Positions 17,313 to 25,962 of a stretch of DNA of 64,000 nucleotides are shown here, piece after piece. The DNA comes from Candidatus Gastranaerophilales bacterium (GTDB lineage: Bacteria > Cyanobacteriota > Vampirovibrionia > Gastranaerophilales > Gastranaerophilaceae): positions 1 through 64,000 of the forward strand of contig CALVEG010000002.1 of NCBI GenBank assembly GCA_944326525.1. The letters run 5' to 3'. Made by a program: the position numbers and the translations under genes. The notes beneath the pieces were generated by a model. It saw only the letters and a program-made list of their open reading frames with translations. It searched no databases and was not told where the DNA came from. Positions within the stretch are counted from its first letter, which is position 1, and each line of letters opens with the position of its first letter.

Positions 17313-17419
17313 GGACATCTCCCCTTATATAGTATCATTTTAGCATAAGGAACTTTTTAATAACCAAATATTAACGAATATTTACGCTTTTTTATTGATA
17401 TTTTTATTATCTGTTTCTA

Positions 17420-18343
17420 TTAACCGCAATCATCCATGTATATTCTTTGAAATAATTTTGCCATTACCCTTGGAGTTAAATAATGTTTTTCTATCGCTTG
17501 CATCTCTTTCTTGCACCTATTATCAAAACTTCCATTTTTTAGATTATCAAAAACATTAAACAAAAATATTCTTCTTAAATAGTTTGCCATATTTGATTTA
17601 CCCTCTACTGATGTAGAAAAATTTGCCTGTAAAAAACATCGTTTTAAATCTAATAAACTCAACTTACCAACCGGAGAAAATTCTTTGAATCTCGACAAAC
17701 TAAACAAAAATGCAAACTTATTATTGAATTCATCCCCTAAAGCTTGGTTCACGGAAACCTTAATCAAATTTTTGGGGTCACTATTTAAGATTTCTCGTTT
17801 TATAAAATACTCTGCATTCTCTAATGACTCTCCCGTACAGACATAATCCATCAATATATATTTTCTGTCTTTATTTTTATTAATTACTTCCTTGTTAATT
17901 CCTATCTTATCTAGGTATTCTTTGTATATTGCTTTATCAGGAATTTTTATGGGTAATAGATCTCCCAAACCTGATAAAGGGATAACTCTAACATCCGCAC
18001 CCATATGTTTCATTGTTTCTGCTATTGATGCAACTGAACGACCTATCGAAATAAGTGTATAATTATCTTTGCCATATACGCTATCAAAATATCCTTTTAC
18101 CTTTTCTGCTGCATAACAATTCATTTGCGCAAGTTCTTTTATCCGTTTGGGTGTATAAAAACGAAGTAAAATTTTTGATAATGTTGGAAGTTCTTCTACT
18201 GTTTTAGGAGTAACTTCTTCTCCTATCTTATCTAAATAAGAGCGCCCTATATGTATATAGTTTCTCGAACCTTCAAATGATTGTATACTGCTTTGGGGTG
18301 ACGGATAAATGTAATTAGAACTTTTTATACTGTTTATTTTCAT
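17420..18343 (-). CDS. Tagged phosphoribosyltransferase-like protein, lineage-specific
   Basis: The N-terminus is M-K-I-N-S-I with F23-E-G25 after a polar stretch, the tag seen on several proteins here. The middle has LISIGRSVASIAETMKHMGA followed by KYILMDYVCTGESLENA. The second motif resembles the PRPP-binding loop of phosphoribosyltransferases (hydrophobic strand, acidic residue, TGxT-like turn). That similarity is by eye and the protein lacks the double-acidic pair, so a sugar-phosphate role is only suggested. The C-terminal 120 residues are helical and unknown. It is divergent from 18474 and has a leaderless-type promoter. Confidence 0.6.
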   Translation of the reverse strand: MKINSIKSSNYIYPSPQSSIQSFEGSRNYIHIGRSYLDKIGEEVTPKTVEELPTLSKILLRFYTPKRIKELAQMNCYAAEKVKGYFDSVYGKDNYTLISIGRSVASIAETMKHMGADVRVIPLSGLGDLLPIKIPDKAIYKEYLDKIGINKEVINKNKDRKYILMDYVCTGESLENAEYFIKREILNSDPKNLIKVSVNQALGDEFNNKFAFLFSLSRFKEFSPVGKLSLLDLKRCFLQANFSTSVEGKSNMANYLRRIFLFNVFDNLKNGSFDNRCKKEMQAIEKHYLTPRVMAKLFQRIYMDDCG

Positions 18344-18349
18344 ATTTGA

Positions 18350-18379
18350 TTAATATCCGAAAAAAAATTTTTTTGTCAA
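18350..18379 (-). promoter_or_regulatory. Leaderless-type promoter of the phosphoribosyltransferase-like gene
   Basis: TTGACA (18379-18374), 18-nt spacer, TATTAA (18355-18350), then 6 nt to the ATG at 18343. No ribosome site is present. A second TTGACA in the same 16-bp context lies 22 bp further out (18389-18404), i.e. two helical turns away. Confidence 0.6.
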
Positions 18380-18417
18380 TTTATATTAATTTTTTTGTCA
18401 ATTTTGAAATTTTTAGC

Positions 18418-18447
18418 TTGAAAGCGCTGTTTTTATGTTACTTTAAT
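18418..18447 (+). promoter_or_regulatory. Probable promoter for the 18474-19933 gene pair
   Basis: TTGAAA (18418-18423), 18-nt spacer, TTTAAT (18442-18447). The predicted start is near 18454, and AAGGAAAGG then provides a ribosome site before the ATG at 18474. Confidence 0.4.
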
Positions 18448-18473
18448 TAAAAACAAGGAAAGGTTTAAATCAA

Positions 18474-18890
18474 ATGAAAATTCAGCAAATTAACAACACC
18501 CCGCAAAGCAATCCGAATTTTAACGCTAAAATTAATCTTAGCGGCGGAGGCCTGTTTAAAGGTCCAAAATCTTTATTACCAAAACATTCTTTCGACAGAT
18601 TGGAAGCTAAAGCTAAAAAAATCGGAGATGATAGAGATATCATTAACATAGACATTTATAATGTTAGACAATATGATCCGGATACCTTTCTTAATTTGAG
18701 CAAAGATGTCAGAACTAAAGTTTATTTAAGCCACGATTTTTATAGTGTTAACAGCAAAGAATTTCCTAAATATAACCTTATCAAGGGTGATACAAATAAA
18801 CGTAAACTTTCTGCTTATAAGTTGATTTGGAAATACCTTGACGCTTTAGAAGAAAAATTTGGTAAACCTAAAACGACTGATAAAAAATGA
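18474..18890 (+). CDS. Small tagged protein of unknown function
   Basis: 138 residues beginning M-K-I-Q-Q-I-N-N and then NPNF16-N-A18, the F-x-[GA] tag. A glycine-rich loop (SGGGLFKG) follows, then an alpha/beta stretch with several Asp residues. No family recognised, no signal peptide, no membrane helix. Its last codons overlap the zincin-like gene (ATGA at 18887-18890), so the two proteins are made together and may act together. Confidence 0.65.
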   Translation: MKIQQINNTPQSNPNFNAKINLSGGGLFKGPKSLLPKHSFDRLEAKAKKIGDDRDIINIDIYNVRQYDPDTFLNLSKDVRTKVYLSHDFYSVNSKEFPKYNLIKGDTNKRKLSAYKLIWKYLDALEEKFGKPKTTDKK

Positions 18891-19933
18891 AAATAACTGC
18901 AACCAATCAACAAGTTTACAACTTTCAACACCCAAAAACTTTATACACCCCAAATTTTGAAGGAAAAAATAATTTTAGCAGTCTTACTGGAAACTTGCTG
19001 ACCAAGAAAAATTTTTCCCAAGCTACCATCGGAACATTCTTGATTACAAGTTTGCTTAAGTTTTTTGATGTTGACATACCTGATATTGCGGAAAAAATTC
19101 CTAACATTTTATTAGGTTTGACATTTTGTATAACAGAAAACCCCAATAAATTAGATGAAAATATTGAATTTAAAAAGGCTCAAAATTTAAAAGAAGCAAA
19201 AGATTTTGCTAATGAAAAACTTGGCATCAAAAATTTTAAGATTAACGATTTGTATTATGCGAACTGGATTAATGAAGGGCTTACAAATATTTCTAACAAA
19301 TTCAATGGGAATGTCTATATTCCGCAAAATCTTAAATTTAACCGTATAAATTTATTACATGAATCAGCCTCATATACAGTAATTAACGATACAATCAGCA
19401 TAAATAAAGCTGAAATAGAAAAGATTGCAGGGAAGTTGAATTCAATAGTTAAGAAAAATTCCTTTGAAGAACTAACAAAATATAATCTTGGCAAAGGTTA
19501 TGAAAAATATTGCGAAAAACTCAAAAAAGCTTATGAAAATATTGAAGATTTATCGATTTTTGAAAAACATTCTCTGGTAACATCAACAAACCGTGTCAAA
19601 AGCAGACTGAAAAAGCTTGATTTAAATGACCAACAAAATCTTAAATATGATGGAACAAATAAATACGGAAACATTTATGCTGACGAGTTTGACATAATCT
19701 ATCACGAAACAGGTCACTGCTTTGATACCAAATCCAATATGCTTATTGAAATTTTTATGGATAGGATTAAGTATAGAAAAGATTTAAAAAAGTTAAACCT
19801 GCCATCTTACGCTCTTAGCAATACTCAAGAATTTATCGCTTGTATATTTTCAGGAATTATGCAGGACGAAAAATATCTGCCAGAAGTGACAAACCTGTTT
19901 AAAAAATTAATTAAATTCAAAATAAAGATTTAA
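18887..19933 (+). CDS. Tagged zincin-like protein (HExGH motif)
   Basis: The N-terminus is M-K-I-T with NF24-E-G26. A short hydrophobic stretch near residues 45-60 (ATIGTFLITSLLKFF) may touch a membrane. H273-E-T-G-H277 (IIYHETGHCFD) is a zinc-protease signature, and E315 in NTQEFIACIFSG is placed as a third ligand 42 residues on. This layout resembles anthrax-lethal-factor-like zincins, an assignment by motif only. It is translationally coupled to 18474-18890. Two other zincin-type proteins in the window (7148-8212 and 50131-52239) have different overall sequences. Confidence 0.65.
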   Translation: MKITATNQQVYNFQHPKTLYTPNFEGKNNFSSLTGNLLTKKNFSQATIGTFLITSLLKFFDVDIPDIAEKIPNILLGLTFCITENPNKLDENIEFKKAQNLKEAKDFANEKLGIKNFKINDLYYANWINEGLTNISNKFNGNVYIPQNLKFNRINLLHESASYTVINDTISINKAEIEKIAGKLNSIVKKNSFEELTKYNLGKGYEKYCEKLKKAYENIEDLSIFEKHSLVTSTNRVKSRLKKLDLNDQQNLKYDGTNKYGNIYADEFDIIYHETGHCFDTKSNMLIEIFMDRIKYRKDLKKLNLPSYALSNTQEFIACIFSGIMQDEKYLPEVTNLFKKLIKFKIKI

Positions 19934-19955
19934 TTTTACGATATTATCCGAAATT

Positions 19956-20363
19956 TTATATATTTAACAATCTGAAAAGAGTTCTTCTCAAGCTTTTCTT
20001 AATCGGTTTTACATAATTTAAAACTATACTATCTGTGTTGATTAAGAAATTTCGTGCTTTACCTGTTTTAGGATATAATTTCTTAAACTTATCTACGAAA
20101 ACATCTGCCGAATTTTTTATTTTAGGAACAGACATTAACTCTTCAAAATTTCTTTGATAACAATCTGGATAATTGTATGTTCTATTTTTTTTAGCAGCCA
20201 AAAGCCCAGTTGTCGGATGTTTTATGCAATCTTGTAAATGATTATAATTATCATCTACCATATCAGCATCAATATGAAATCTTGTATCTAAATGAGCATT
20301 TGCCCAATATGCGTTATGGTTTATTCTGCCAAAACGACTTCCGCCTAATTCGGTTTCTGACAT
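19956..20363 (-). CDS. Hypothetical protein, 135 residues
   Basis: No family recognised. The start reads MSETELGGSRFGRINHNAYW, with F-G-R early on but no clear tag. His, Asp and Cys residues are scattered (HLDTRFHIDADMVDD), and the C-terminus is basic (KPIKKSLRRTLFRLL). AAAGGAGA is well placed before the ATG. It is convergent with the zincin-like gene 22 bp away. Secondary structure looks mixed; no signal peptide. Confidence 0.6.
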   Translation of the reverse strand: MSETELGGSRFGRINHNAYWANAHLDTRFHIDADMVDDNYNHLQDCIKHPTTGLLAAKKNRTYNYPDCYQRNFEELMSVPKIKNSADVFVDKFKKLYPKTGKARNFLINTDSIVLNYVKPIKKSLRRTLFRLLNI

Positions 20364-20440
20364 AAATTAATTCTCCTTTAATTTAATTTACGATTATAAA
20401 AAAACTCCAAAATATTTTTTTTGCTAACCTTAAAGAAATA

Positions 20441-20472
20441 AAAAACGGACAAACTGAAGCTCATCCGTTTTT
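20441..20472 (-). terminator. Terminator of the tRNA-Ser(GGA) transcript
   Basis: AAAAACGGA and TCCGTTTTT form a 9-bp stem around a 14-nt loop, directly 3' of the minus-strand tRNA. The stem's own T tract serves as the U run on either strand. Confidence 0.6.
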
Positions 20473-20476
20473 AATT

Positions 20477-20563
20477 CAGAGAGGATGGGATTCGAACCCA
20501 CGGTGGAATTGCTCCCACACAACCTTTCCAAGATTGCACCTTAAACCGCTCGGACACCTCTCT
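20477..20563 (-). tRNA. tRNA-Ser (anticodon GGA)
   Basis: An 87-nt tRNA with acceptor AGAGAGG/CCTCTCT, GTCCGAGCGG D arm, loop with GGA, a long variable arm typical of serine tRNAs and T arm GTGGGTTCGAATCCCAT. The CCA end is not encoded. It decodes UCC/UCU. Confidence 0.95.
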
Positions 20564-20602
20564 TTGCGATTTCTTTTTTAAATATATCACAAACATTTTT
20601 TA

Positions 20603-20611
20603 TGATACAAT
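20603..20611 (+). promoter_or_regulatory. Extended -10 predicting leaderless aroA
   Basis: TGATACAAT is an extended -10 (TGn plus TACAAT at 20606-20611). Exactly 6 nt (all T) separate it from the ATG at 20618. No ribosome site and no clear -35 are present. Confidence 0.5.
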
Positions 20612-20617
20612 TTTTTT

Positions 20618-21898
20618 ATGATTAAATTGGTATCAAAATCCGAAAAACCTCTAAAAGGAACAGTTACAATCCCCTCCGACAAATCAATTTCACATCGGGC
20701 AGTCATTTTTTCGGCACTAGCTGACGGAATTTCAACCATAAACAACTTTTCTAAAGGCGCGGATCCTTTATCCTCATTAGAAATCATTAAATCTCTAGGA
20801 GTGCAGGCTGAATTTAAAGATGAAACAACTCTTGTTATAAATTCAACAGGCAAGCTAACCAAACCTTCTAAAATTCTTGATTGTGGAAACTCCGGTACTA
20901 CAATGAGGTTTATGTCAGGAATTTTAGCAGGACAGGATTTCAATTCAACACTAACCGGAGATGAAAGTCTTTCCAAACGTCCAATGAAACGAGTTATCGA
21001 ACCGCTTACACTAATGGGGGCAAAAATAAACTCAAAAGAAGGTCATGCACCACTTGATATCACTGGGAATCAACTTTTGGGAATTGAATATTCTTCAAAA
21101 CTTGCCTCAGCTCAAGTTAAATCCTGCGTACTTCTTGCAGGACTTTTTGCCAACGGTATGACACGTTTTGAAGAACCTTACCTTTCACGCAACCACACCG
21201 AAATTATGCTTAAACACTTGGGGGCTGATATTCAAATTTCAGGACTTAAAACATCTATTAAACGCTCTTTGCTTAAACCTTCAACTATTGATATTTGCGG
21301 AGATATTTCATCTGCAGCATTCTTTATGGCAGCAGCATTGATTGTGCCTAATTCTGATATAATCCTTAAAAACGTAGGACTTAACCCGACCAGAACAGGG
21401 ATTATTGATGTTATAAAGCTTATGGGCGGAAATATCGAAATTCTTGACAGCTATGTACACTCTGGAGAAATTGCAGGAGATATTAGAATTAGATACTCTA
21501 ATCTTAAAGGATGCGTAATAGAAAAAGCCCTAATTCCAAGACTTATTGATGAATTGCCGATAATTGCCGTTATTGCGACTCAAGCTGAAGGCGAAACCAT
21601 TATTAAAAACGCAGAAGACTTGAGAAATAAGGAATCTGACAGAATTAAAGCAATAGTTCAAGAACTCTCCAAACTTGGCGCCAATATAGAAGAAACCCCT
21701 GACGGTTTTATCGTTTCAGGAAAAACAACACTGAAAGGTGAATCTGAAGTTGAATGTTATCATGATCACAGGCTTGCAATGAGCCTTTATGTAGCAGGTC
21801 TGATTTGCCAAAACAAAATTTCAATCAACGGTTTTGAGTGGGTTAACATTTCTTTTCCTGAATTTGAAAAAATATTCACCAAACTACTGCAAAACTAA
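20618..21898 (+). CDS. aroA: 3-phosphoshikimate 1-carboxyvinyltransferase (EPSP synthase)
   Basis: Joins shikimate-3-phosphate and PEP in the aromatic amino acid pathway. Visible marks are PSDKSISHRAVI near residue 20, DCGNSGTTMRFMSGI near 88, DESLSKRPMKR, the DE of PRLIDELPIIA (catalytic Asp) and DHRLAMS near the end. The length of 426 residues is normal. The start gives the usual N-terminus but has no ribosome site. It is on its own in the region between two tRNA genes. Confidence 0.96.
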   Translation: MIKLVSKSEKPLKGTVTIPSDKSISHRAVIFSALADGISTINNFSKGADPLSSLEIIKSLGVQAEFKDETTLVINSTGKLTKPSKILDCGNSGTTMRFMSGILAGQDFNSTLTGDESLSKRPMKRVIEPLTLMGAKINSKEGHAPLDITGNQLLGIEYSSKLASAQVKSCVLLAGLFANGMTRFEEPYLSRNHTEIMLKHLGADIQISGLKTSIKRSLLKPSTIDICGDISSAAFFMAAALIVPNSDIILKNVGLNPTRTGIIDVIKLMGGNIEILDSYVHSGEIAGDIRIRYSNLKGCVIEKALIPRLIDELPIIAVIATQAEGETIIKNAEDLRNKESDRIKAIVQELSKLGANIEETPDGFIVSGKTTLKGESEVECYHDHRLAMSLYVAGLICQNKISINGFEWVNISFPEFEKIFTKLLQN

Positions 21899-21928
21899 AT
21901 CATATAATTGATTTTTAATTAACCAATA

Positions 21929-21957
21929 TTGACAACAATAGCACAATTTTATAAAAT
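21929..21957 (+). promoter_or_regulatory. Leaderless-type promoter for the 21964 gene
   Basis: TTGACA (21929-21934), 17-nt spacer, TAAAAT (21952-21957), then 6 nt to the ATG at 21964. Transcription would begin at the start codon itself. Confidence 0.65.
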
Positions 21958-21963
21958 CAAGTT

Positions 21964-22521
21964 ATGGCTAATAAATTTTTAGATAAATTTGATAAACAAG
22001 TTAACACATTTGGTCCGAAAGAAATTATGTATGCAGTCGGCTTTGTAGTTTTGGCTGTAATTTTGTATTTTACATTTTTTCATGTAGATAAAACCCCTTA
22101 CGGATACGAAGACATTTCTGAAGAGCTTGCTACATATCTTGCAGATAAGGATAGCTCTTATGACGAAGAATATAAAGATGGTAAAATGCTTGTTTTGTAT
22201 ACAACCAAAAGAGATTCTCTTTATAAATATCCCCAAAACTTCCAAGATGCACTGGATGTAGCTATGGAAGATGAAAATCTTAATGAACTTTACAATTTTA
22301 AAGCTTTAACAGTTTTAAGAAACAACGTTCTATTTGATGGCGAAAAGGGTGAAAAAATCATTAAGGGTGAAAAAGAATTGCGAAAAGCTTGCAGAAGTTT
22401 TTGTGTAATCAATCCTAAGAAAAAAGCTTTATATTTCTATTTTGAGCCTAAAGAAAGAGATGCGCAATATCTTCAGGAAAATCTTAAAAAATTAGAATTT
22501 TGGGGAGCTAAGCTTGACTAA
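21964..22521 (+). CDS. Hypothetical protein with one membrane helix
   Basis: 185 residues. A helix at about residues 20-40 (IMYAVGFVVLAVILYFTFF) anchors a mostly acidic C-terminal domain with a GYEDISEELATYLADK stretch and a KEKDxx-like tail. No family recognised. The N-terminus is short and basic, suggesting that the main domain faces outward, though this is not certain. The GNAT-like gene at 22552 follows after 30 bp on the same strand. Confidence 0.65.
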   Translation: MANKFLDKFDKQVNTFGPKEIMYAVGFVVLAVILYFTFFHVDKTPYGYEDISEELATYLADKDSSYDEEYKDGKMLVLYTTKRDSLYKYPQNFQDALDVAMEDENLNELYNFKALTVLRNNVLFDGEKGEKIIKGEKELRKACRSFCVINPKKKALYFYFEPKERDAQYLQENLKKLEFWGAKLD

Positions 22522-22551
22522 CGCCAACTTTCAAGGCAAAATAATATCATT

Positions 22552-23127
22552 ATGAATACCCCGATATCATTCGGTGCCAGTTTTATTCAAAAAATGCCGA
22601 TTAGAAAATATTCTTTTCAAACTGAAACTTATGCACCATCTTATGCAAATCTTGTGGAATTAAATCCCCATGATTTATATGACGTTAATGCACTTGACGA
22701 AATTGCTTATGATTTTGGCAATGACAGTTATGCAGATAACATAGCATACGATGCAAAAAAAGCGTTTAAGCGAAAAAACATGAAATGTGAACCATTTTTA
22801 GCAATTGCATTAACATTGCAAGAAGATAATTTTGAAAAATTGAAATCAAATGACGTTATTGGAATTGCAGAAATTTTCAAAAGGAAAAAAGACGAAATAG
22901 AACTTGTCTATCTGCAAACTCATCCAAAATATGTATACTCTATACCTCCTCGCAAAATAAAAAACATAGGAACTTCTATATTGGATTACCTAAAACAGAC
23001 ACACAATAAAATTAGTCTTCTTTCAGCTTCATCACCACTAAGATTTTATTTAAACAATGGGTTTAGAATGGTTTCACAAGACTCATTCAGACTGGTTTGG
23101 GATAAAAAACACAAAAAAATAAAGTAA
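22552..23127 (+). CDS. Tagged GNAT-like acetyltransferase
   Basis: The N-terminus is M-N-T-P-I-S-F7-G-A9, a compact form of the tag. From about residue 95 the protein looks like a GNAT fold: IGIAEIFKRKKDEIELVYLQ (strand), RKIKNIGTSILDYL (CoA loop and helix) and LLSASSPLRFYLNNGFRMV (the usual end of GNAT domains). Substrate unknown. The start lacks a ribosome site. AATAAT ends 6 nt before the ATG, again a leaderless look, but a good -35 at proper distance is missing. Confidence 0.6.
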   Translation: MNTPISFGASFIQKMPIRKYSFQTETYAPSYANLVELNPHDLYDVNALDEIAYDFGNDSYADNIAYDAKKAFKRKNMKCEPFLAIALTLQEDNFEKLKSNDVIGIAEIFKRKKDEIELVYLQTHPKYVYSIPPRKIKNIGTSILDYLKQTHNKISLLSASSPLRFYLNNGFRMVSQDSFRLVWDKKHKKIK

Positions 23128-23226
23128 TCACGTTTATTTAATAAAATAATTTTTGTTAAACCATAAATTCAACAGCATGTATTTAACCAACAAAAAAGAG
23201 AGTTTTACTCCCTATTATGAAAAATA

Positions 23227-23298
23227 TGGGCGCAGTGGGATTCGAACCCACGACCAATTGATTAAGAGTCAACTGCGCTACCACTGCGCCACGCGCCC
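23227..23298 (-). tRNA. tRNA-Lys (anticodon CTT)
   Basis: A 72-nt tRNA with acceptor GGGCGCG/TGCGCCC, D arm GCGCAGTGGTAGCGC, loop CTCTTAA and T arm GTGGGTTCGAATCCCAC. CCA is not encoded. Confidence 0.95.
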
Positions 23299-23427
23299 AT
23301 ACTTTTTATTCAAATTTCAACTACTATATAATTATATCCGAACATTCTTTTTTTACAAGTAGTTATATCTATTGCAATTAACATTTTTTTATGAGAGAAT
23401 TTACAAAGTTAATCTAATAGGGGTGTA

Positions 23428-24471
23428 ATGGAAAAAACAGTGACAAAAGCAATGATAATGTCAGCAGGAGTTGGCTCAAGACTTGAACCGCTTACTCTTT
23501 CTGTTCCAAAACCGTTAATTCCAATTGCCAATAAACCGGTCATGGATATTTTGCTTGAAAATCTTAAAAATATTGGGATTACAAATGTTATTGCAAACAC
23601 TTATTATCTTGCAGACAAAATTATTGACAGATATAAAAATAACAATTTAGGTGTTAACTTTAATTATATAAAGGAAGAAAATCTTTCAGGAACCGCTGGC
23701 GGATTAAAAAAATGCCAGAGCTTTTTTGCGAAAGATGATGTTTTTGTTGTTTTATCAGGCGATGGTCTAACAAATGCCGATATTCAAAAAGGAATTGAAA
23801 AACACCTTTCAAGTAATGCCGTTGCAACAATTGGTATTAAAAAAATTCCTCATGAAGAAGTTTCCCATTTTGGTGTTGTCGTAACGGACAAACAAGGATT
23901 TATAACTGAATTCCAAGAAAAACCATCAATTGAAGATGCAAAAAGCGATTATATAAATACAGGAATTTATATTTTTAATTACGAAATTTTTAACTATATT
24001 CCCGAAAATACTTTCTATGATTTTGCCAAAAATGTTTTTCCCGAATTGCTAAAAACAAATGGCATAAATACCTTTGAAATTAACGAATATTGGACTGATA
24101 TAGGCACTATATCCCAATATAAACAATCGCATAAAGATCTTTTTGAAGGGTTATGCAAATTTAAACATGATCCAATTCAATCACTAAACGGCGGTCAGTA
24201 CATTTCACAATCGGAAATTCCTCAAGATACAGTATTTAAAGGAGTTACGACTATTGGCACAAATTGTAAAATAGGAAGAAATGTGCATATTCAAAACTGC
24301 ATAATATGGAATAATGTTGAAATCGCAGACAACACTGTATTAAAAGACAGCATAATATCATCTAACTGCAAAATCTTATCAGACATAGACGGACAAATAA
24401 TACCAGAGAATGAAGTGTTCGGAAAAGATTTTTTTTTAAAACTTAAAAAACCAGAAAAAATAAATGCTTGA
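23428..24471 (+). CDS. Sugar-1-phosphate nucleotidyltransferase with left-handed beta-helix tail
   Basis: The N-terminal domain has the nucleotidyltransferase signature MSAGVGSRLEPLTLSVPKPL and GTAGGL, with the metal Asp in LSGDGL. The C-terminal 90 residues show hexapeptide-like repeats (CKIGRNVHIQNCIIWNNVEI). This is the layout of mannose-1-phosphate guanylyltransferase or glucose-1-phosphate thymidylyl/adenylyltransferase. The sugar cannot be told by eye. It supplies an activated sugar for surface polysaccharide. A GGGG-type ribosome site precedes the ATG. Confidence 0.85.
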   Translation: MEKTVTKAMIMSAGVGSRLEPLTLSVPKPLIPIANKPVMDILLENLKNIGITNVIANTYYLADKIIDRYKNNNLGVNFNYIKEENLSGTAGGLKKCQSFFAKDDVFVVLSGDGLTNADIQKGIEKHLSSNAVATIGIKKIPHEEVSHFGVVVTDKQGFITEFQEKPSIEDAKSDYINTGIYIFNYEIFNYIPENTFYDFAKNVFPELLKTNGINTFEINEYWTDIGTISQYKQSHKDLFEGLCKFKHDPIQSLNGGQYISQSEIPQDTVFKGVTTIGTNCKIGRNVHIQNCIIWNNVEIADNTVLKDSIISSNCKILSDIDGQIIPENEVFGKDFFLKLKKPEKINA

Positions 24472-24582
24472 TTTTTGTTATATTTTTTGGTAACTTAAGA
24501 CTATACGGAAATTGTACATTTGAATTTAAGTCGGAGAGCAAAACAATTCGACAAAGAAGATTCAAGGACATTAAAAACGTCT

Positions 24583-24654
<72 letters not shown>

Positions 24655-24740
24655 GTTTTTTAATGGAAACATGCAGCTTTACTTAATGCTATTTTAAAAT
24701 ATTAACTAATAAGTCTTTAACAATAAATAAAAAACCATAA

Positions 24741-24827
24741 GGAGAGGTGTCCGAGTGGCTTAAGGTGCGGATCTCGAAAGTCTGTGTGCAAGCAATTGTA
24801 CCGTGGGTTCAAATCCCACCCTCTCCG
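24741..24827 (+). tRNA. tRNA-Ser (anticodon CGA)
   Basis: An 87-nt tRNA with acceptor GGAGAGG/CCTCTCC, loop CTCGAAA and a long variable arm. It decodes UCG. Six T follow, probably its terminator. CCA is not encoded. Confidence 0.95.
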
Positions 24828-24937
24828 TTTTTTAGTATATTTTTTATTCTTATTTATCCGATTTATTTTTCACTGACAAACCCATAAAAAAATTAAAGGA
24901 AAGGCAATTTTTTTGTATTTTATGTTTTTAATAAAAT

Positions 24938-25639
24938 ATGAATGTTAATAAAGTCATTCCTAAAATAGTAGGTAAAGTAAAAGAAGTTACATATTCATCT
25001 GGCTTTAATAAATTAGATTGTGCTAAAGCCGTATCAAATCCTGTTAATTATTCAGAAGCACCTGTATCTGCTGAAGCTGCCAAAATTCTGAAATCTTTAA
25101 TGCATTCAGAAACAATTTCAGGTAAAACCTTTTTAATAGAAAGGGACACCGGGAAAAAGATCCCTGTTTTTGTAACTAAATTTGAGCGCGGGGACAAAAA
25201 ATATTTATATTTGAAAGACGAAAACTGCCAAAAATTAGGTCATTTAGCATTGGAAAAACCACAGAGAGGCTATTTTCAAACCGCTGTTGGAGATGATTAC
25301 ATATACAATTCAATGGAAATGACAGAACTTGAATCAATAAATAAAGGTCACAAGTTATCTAAATATAGAGGTATCGGGATTGAATTATTTAAATTTGCCG
25401 TTTTAGAAAGTAAGAAATCAGGATTTAACGGAAGATTACACCTCATGGCATATAATTCTGTACCACCAACACCATTTTATTATAAAATAGGTCTGAGATT
25501 TATAGACGATAATAAAAATAAAATGATGGAAGATTTTATAAAAATGTCCGCAAACTCACAAATTGAACTTCCCGAAAAAATAAGACAAGGGCTTATGTAT
25601 CTTCCTGATGAAAACATTGATAAATTATTAAATTTATAG
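24938..25639 (+). CDS. GNAT-like acetyltransferase, lineage-specific
   Basis: 233 residues. The C-terminal half holds YRGIGIELFKFAVLESKKSG, a good CoA-binding loop and helix, followed by RLHLMAYNSVPPTPFYYKIG, matching the last strand and helix of GNAT proteins. The first 100 residues are less clear and may be an N-terminal GNAT strand region. No tag of the F-x-G kind is obvious (SSGFNK at residue 21 is a weak candidate). Substrate unknown. Confidence 0.6.
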   Translation: MNVNKVIPKIVGKVKEVTYSSGFNKLDCAKAVSNPVNYSEAPVSAEAAKILKSLMHSETISGKTFLIERDTGKKIPVFVTKFERGDKKYLYLKDENCQKLGHLALEKPQRGYFQTAVGDDYIYNSMEMTELESINKGHKLSKYRGIGIELFKFAVLESKKSGFNGRLHLMAYNSVPPTPFYYKIGLRFIDDNKNKMMEDFIKMSANSQIELPEKIRQGLMYLPDENIDKLLNL

Positions 25640-25692
25640 TATTAACTTGCACTTCCTAACTATATTAAATTTACAAAAAAGGCACTAAAAAA

Positions 25693-25782
25693 CGGAGTAA
25701 TAGGGATTTGAACCCTAGATGCAGGTTAGACCCACATAACACCTTAGCAGGGTGCCGCCTTCAGCCACTCGGCCATTACTCC
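25693..25782 (-). tRNA. tRNA-Ser (anticodon GCT)
   Basis: A 90-nt tRNA with acceptor GGAGTAA/TTACTCC, loop CTGCTAA and a long variable arm. It decodes AGC/AGU. With the genes at 20477 and 24741 this makes three of the serine tRNAs within about 5 kb. Confidence 0.95.
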
Positions 25783-25962
25783 GTATTAGTATTTTACTGT
25801 CATGTAATCTTTGAATTACTTCTTTACTATATCATAAATATTTTTTTTCGTAAATATTTAATCTTATTTCATACTTTTAACTTACTTTTAGCGGTTTTCT
25901 CTTGACCGTACCCTATAAATAGGCTAATATATTCGTAAGATACTTTTTAGAAAGGCTTTATA

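Noticed and set aside
23153-23362. 69-codon open frame over the tRNA-Lys gene
   Set aside because: It runs through the tRNA on the opposite strand. The apparent sequence is a translation of the tRNA.
25708-25905. 65-codon open frame over tRNA-Ser(GCT)
   Set aside because: Same reason: antisense reading of a tRNA.
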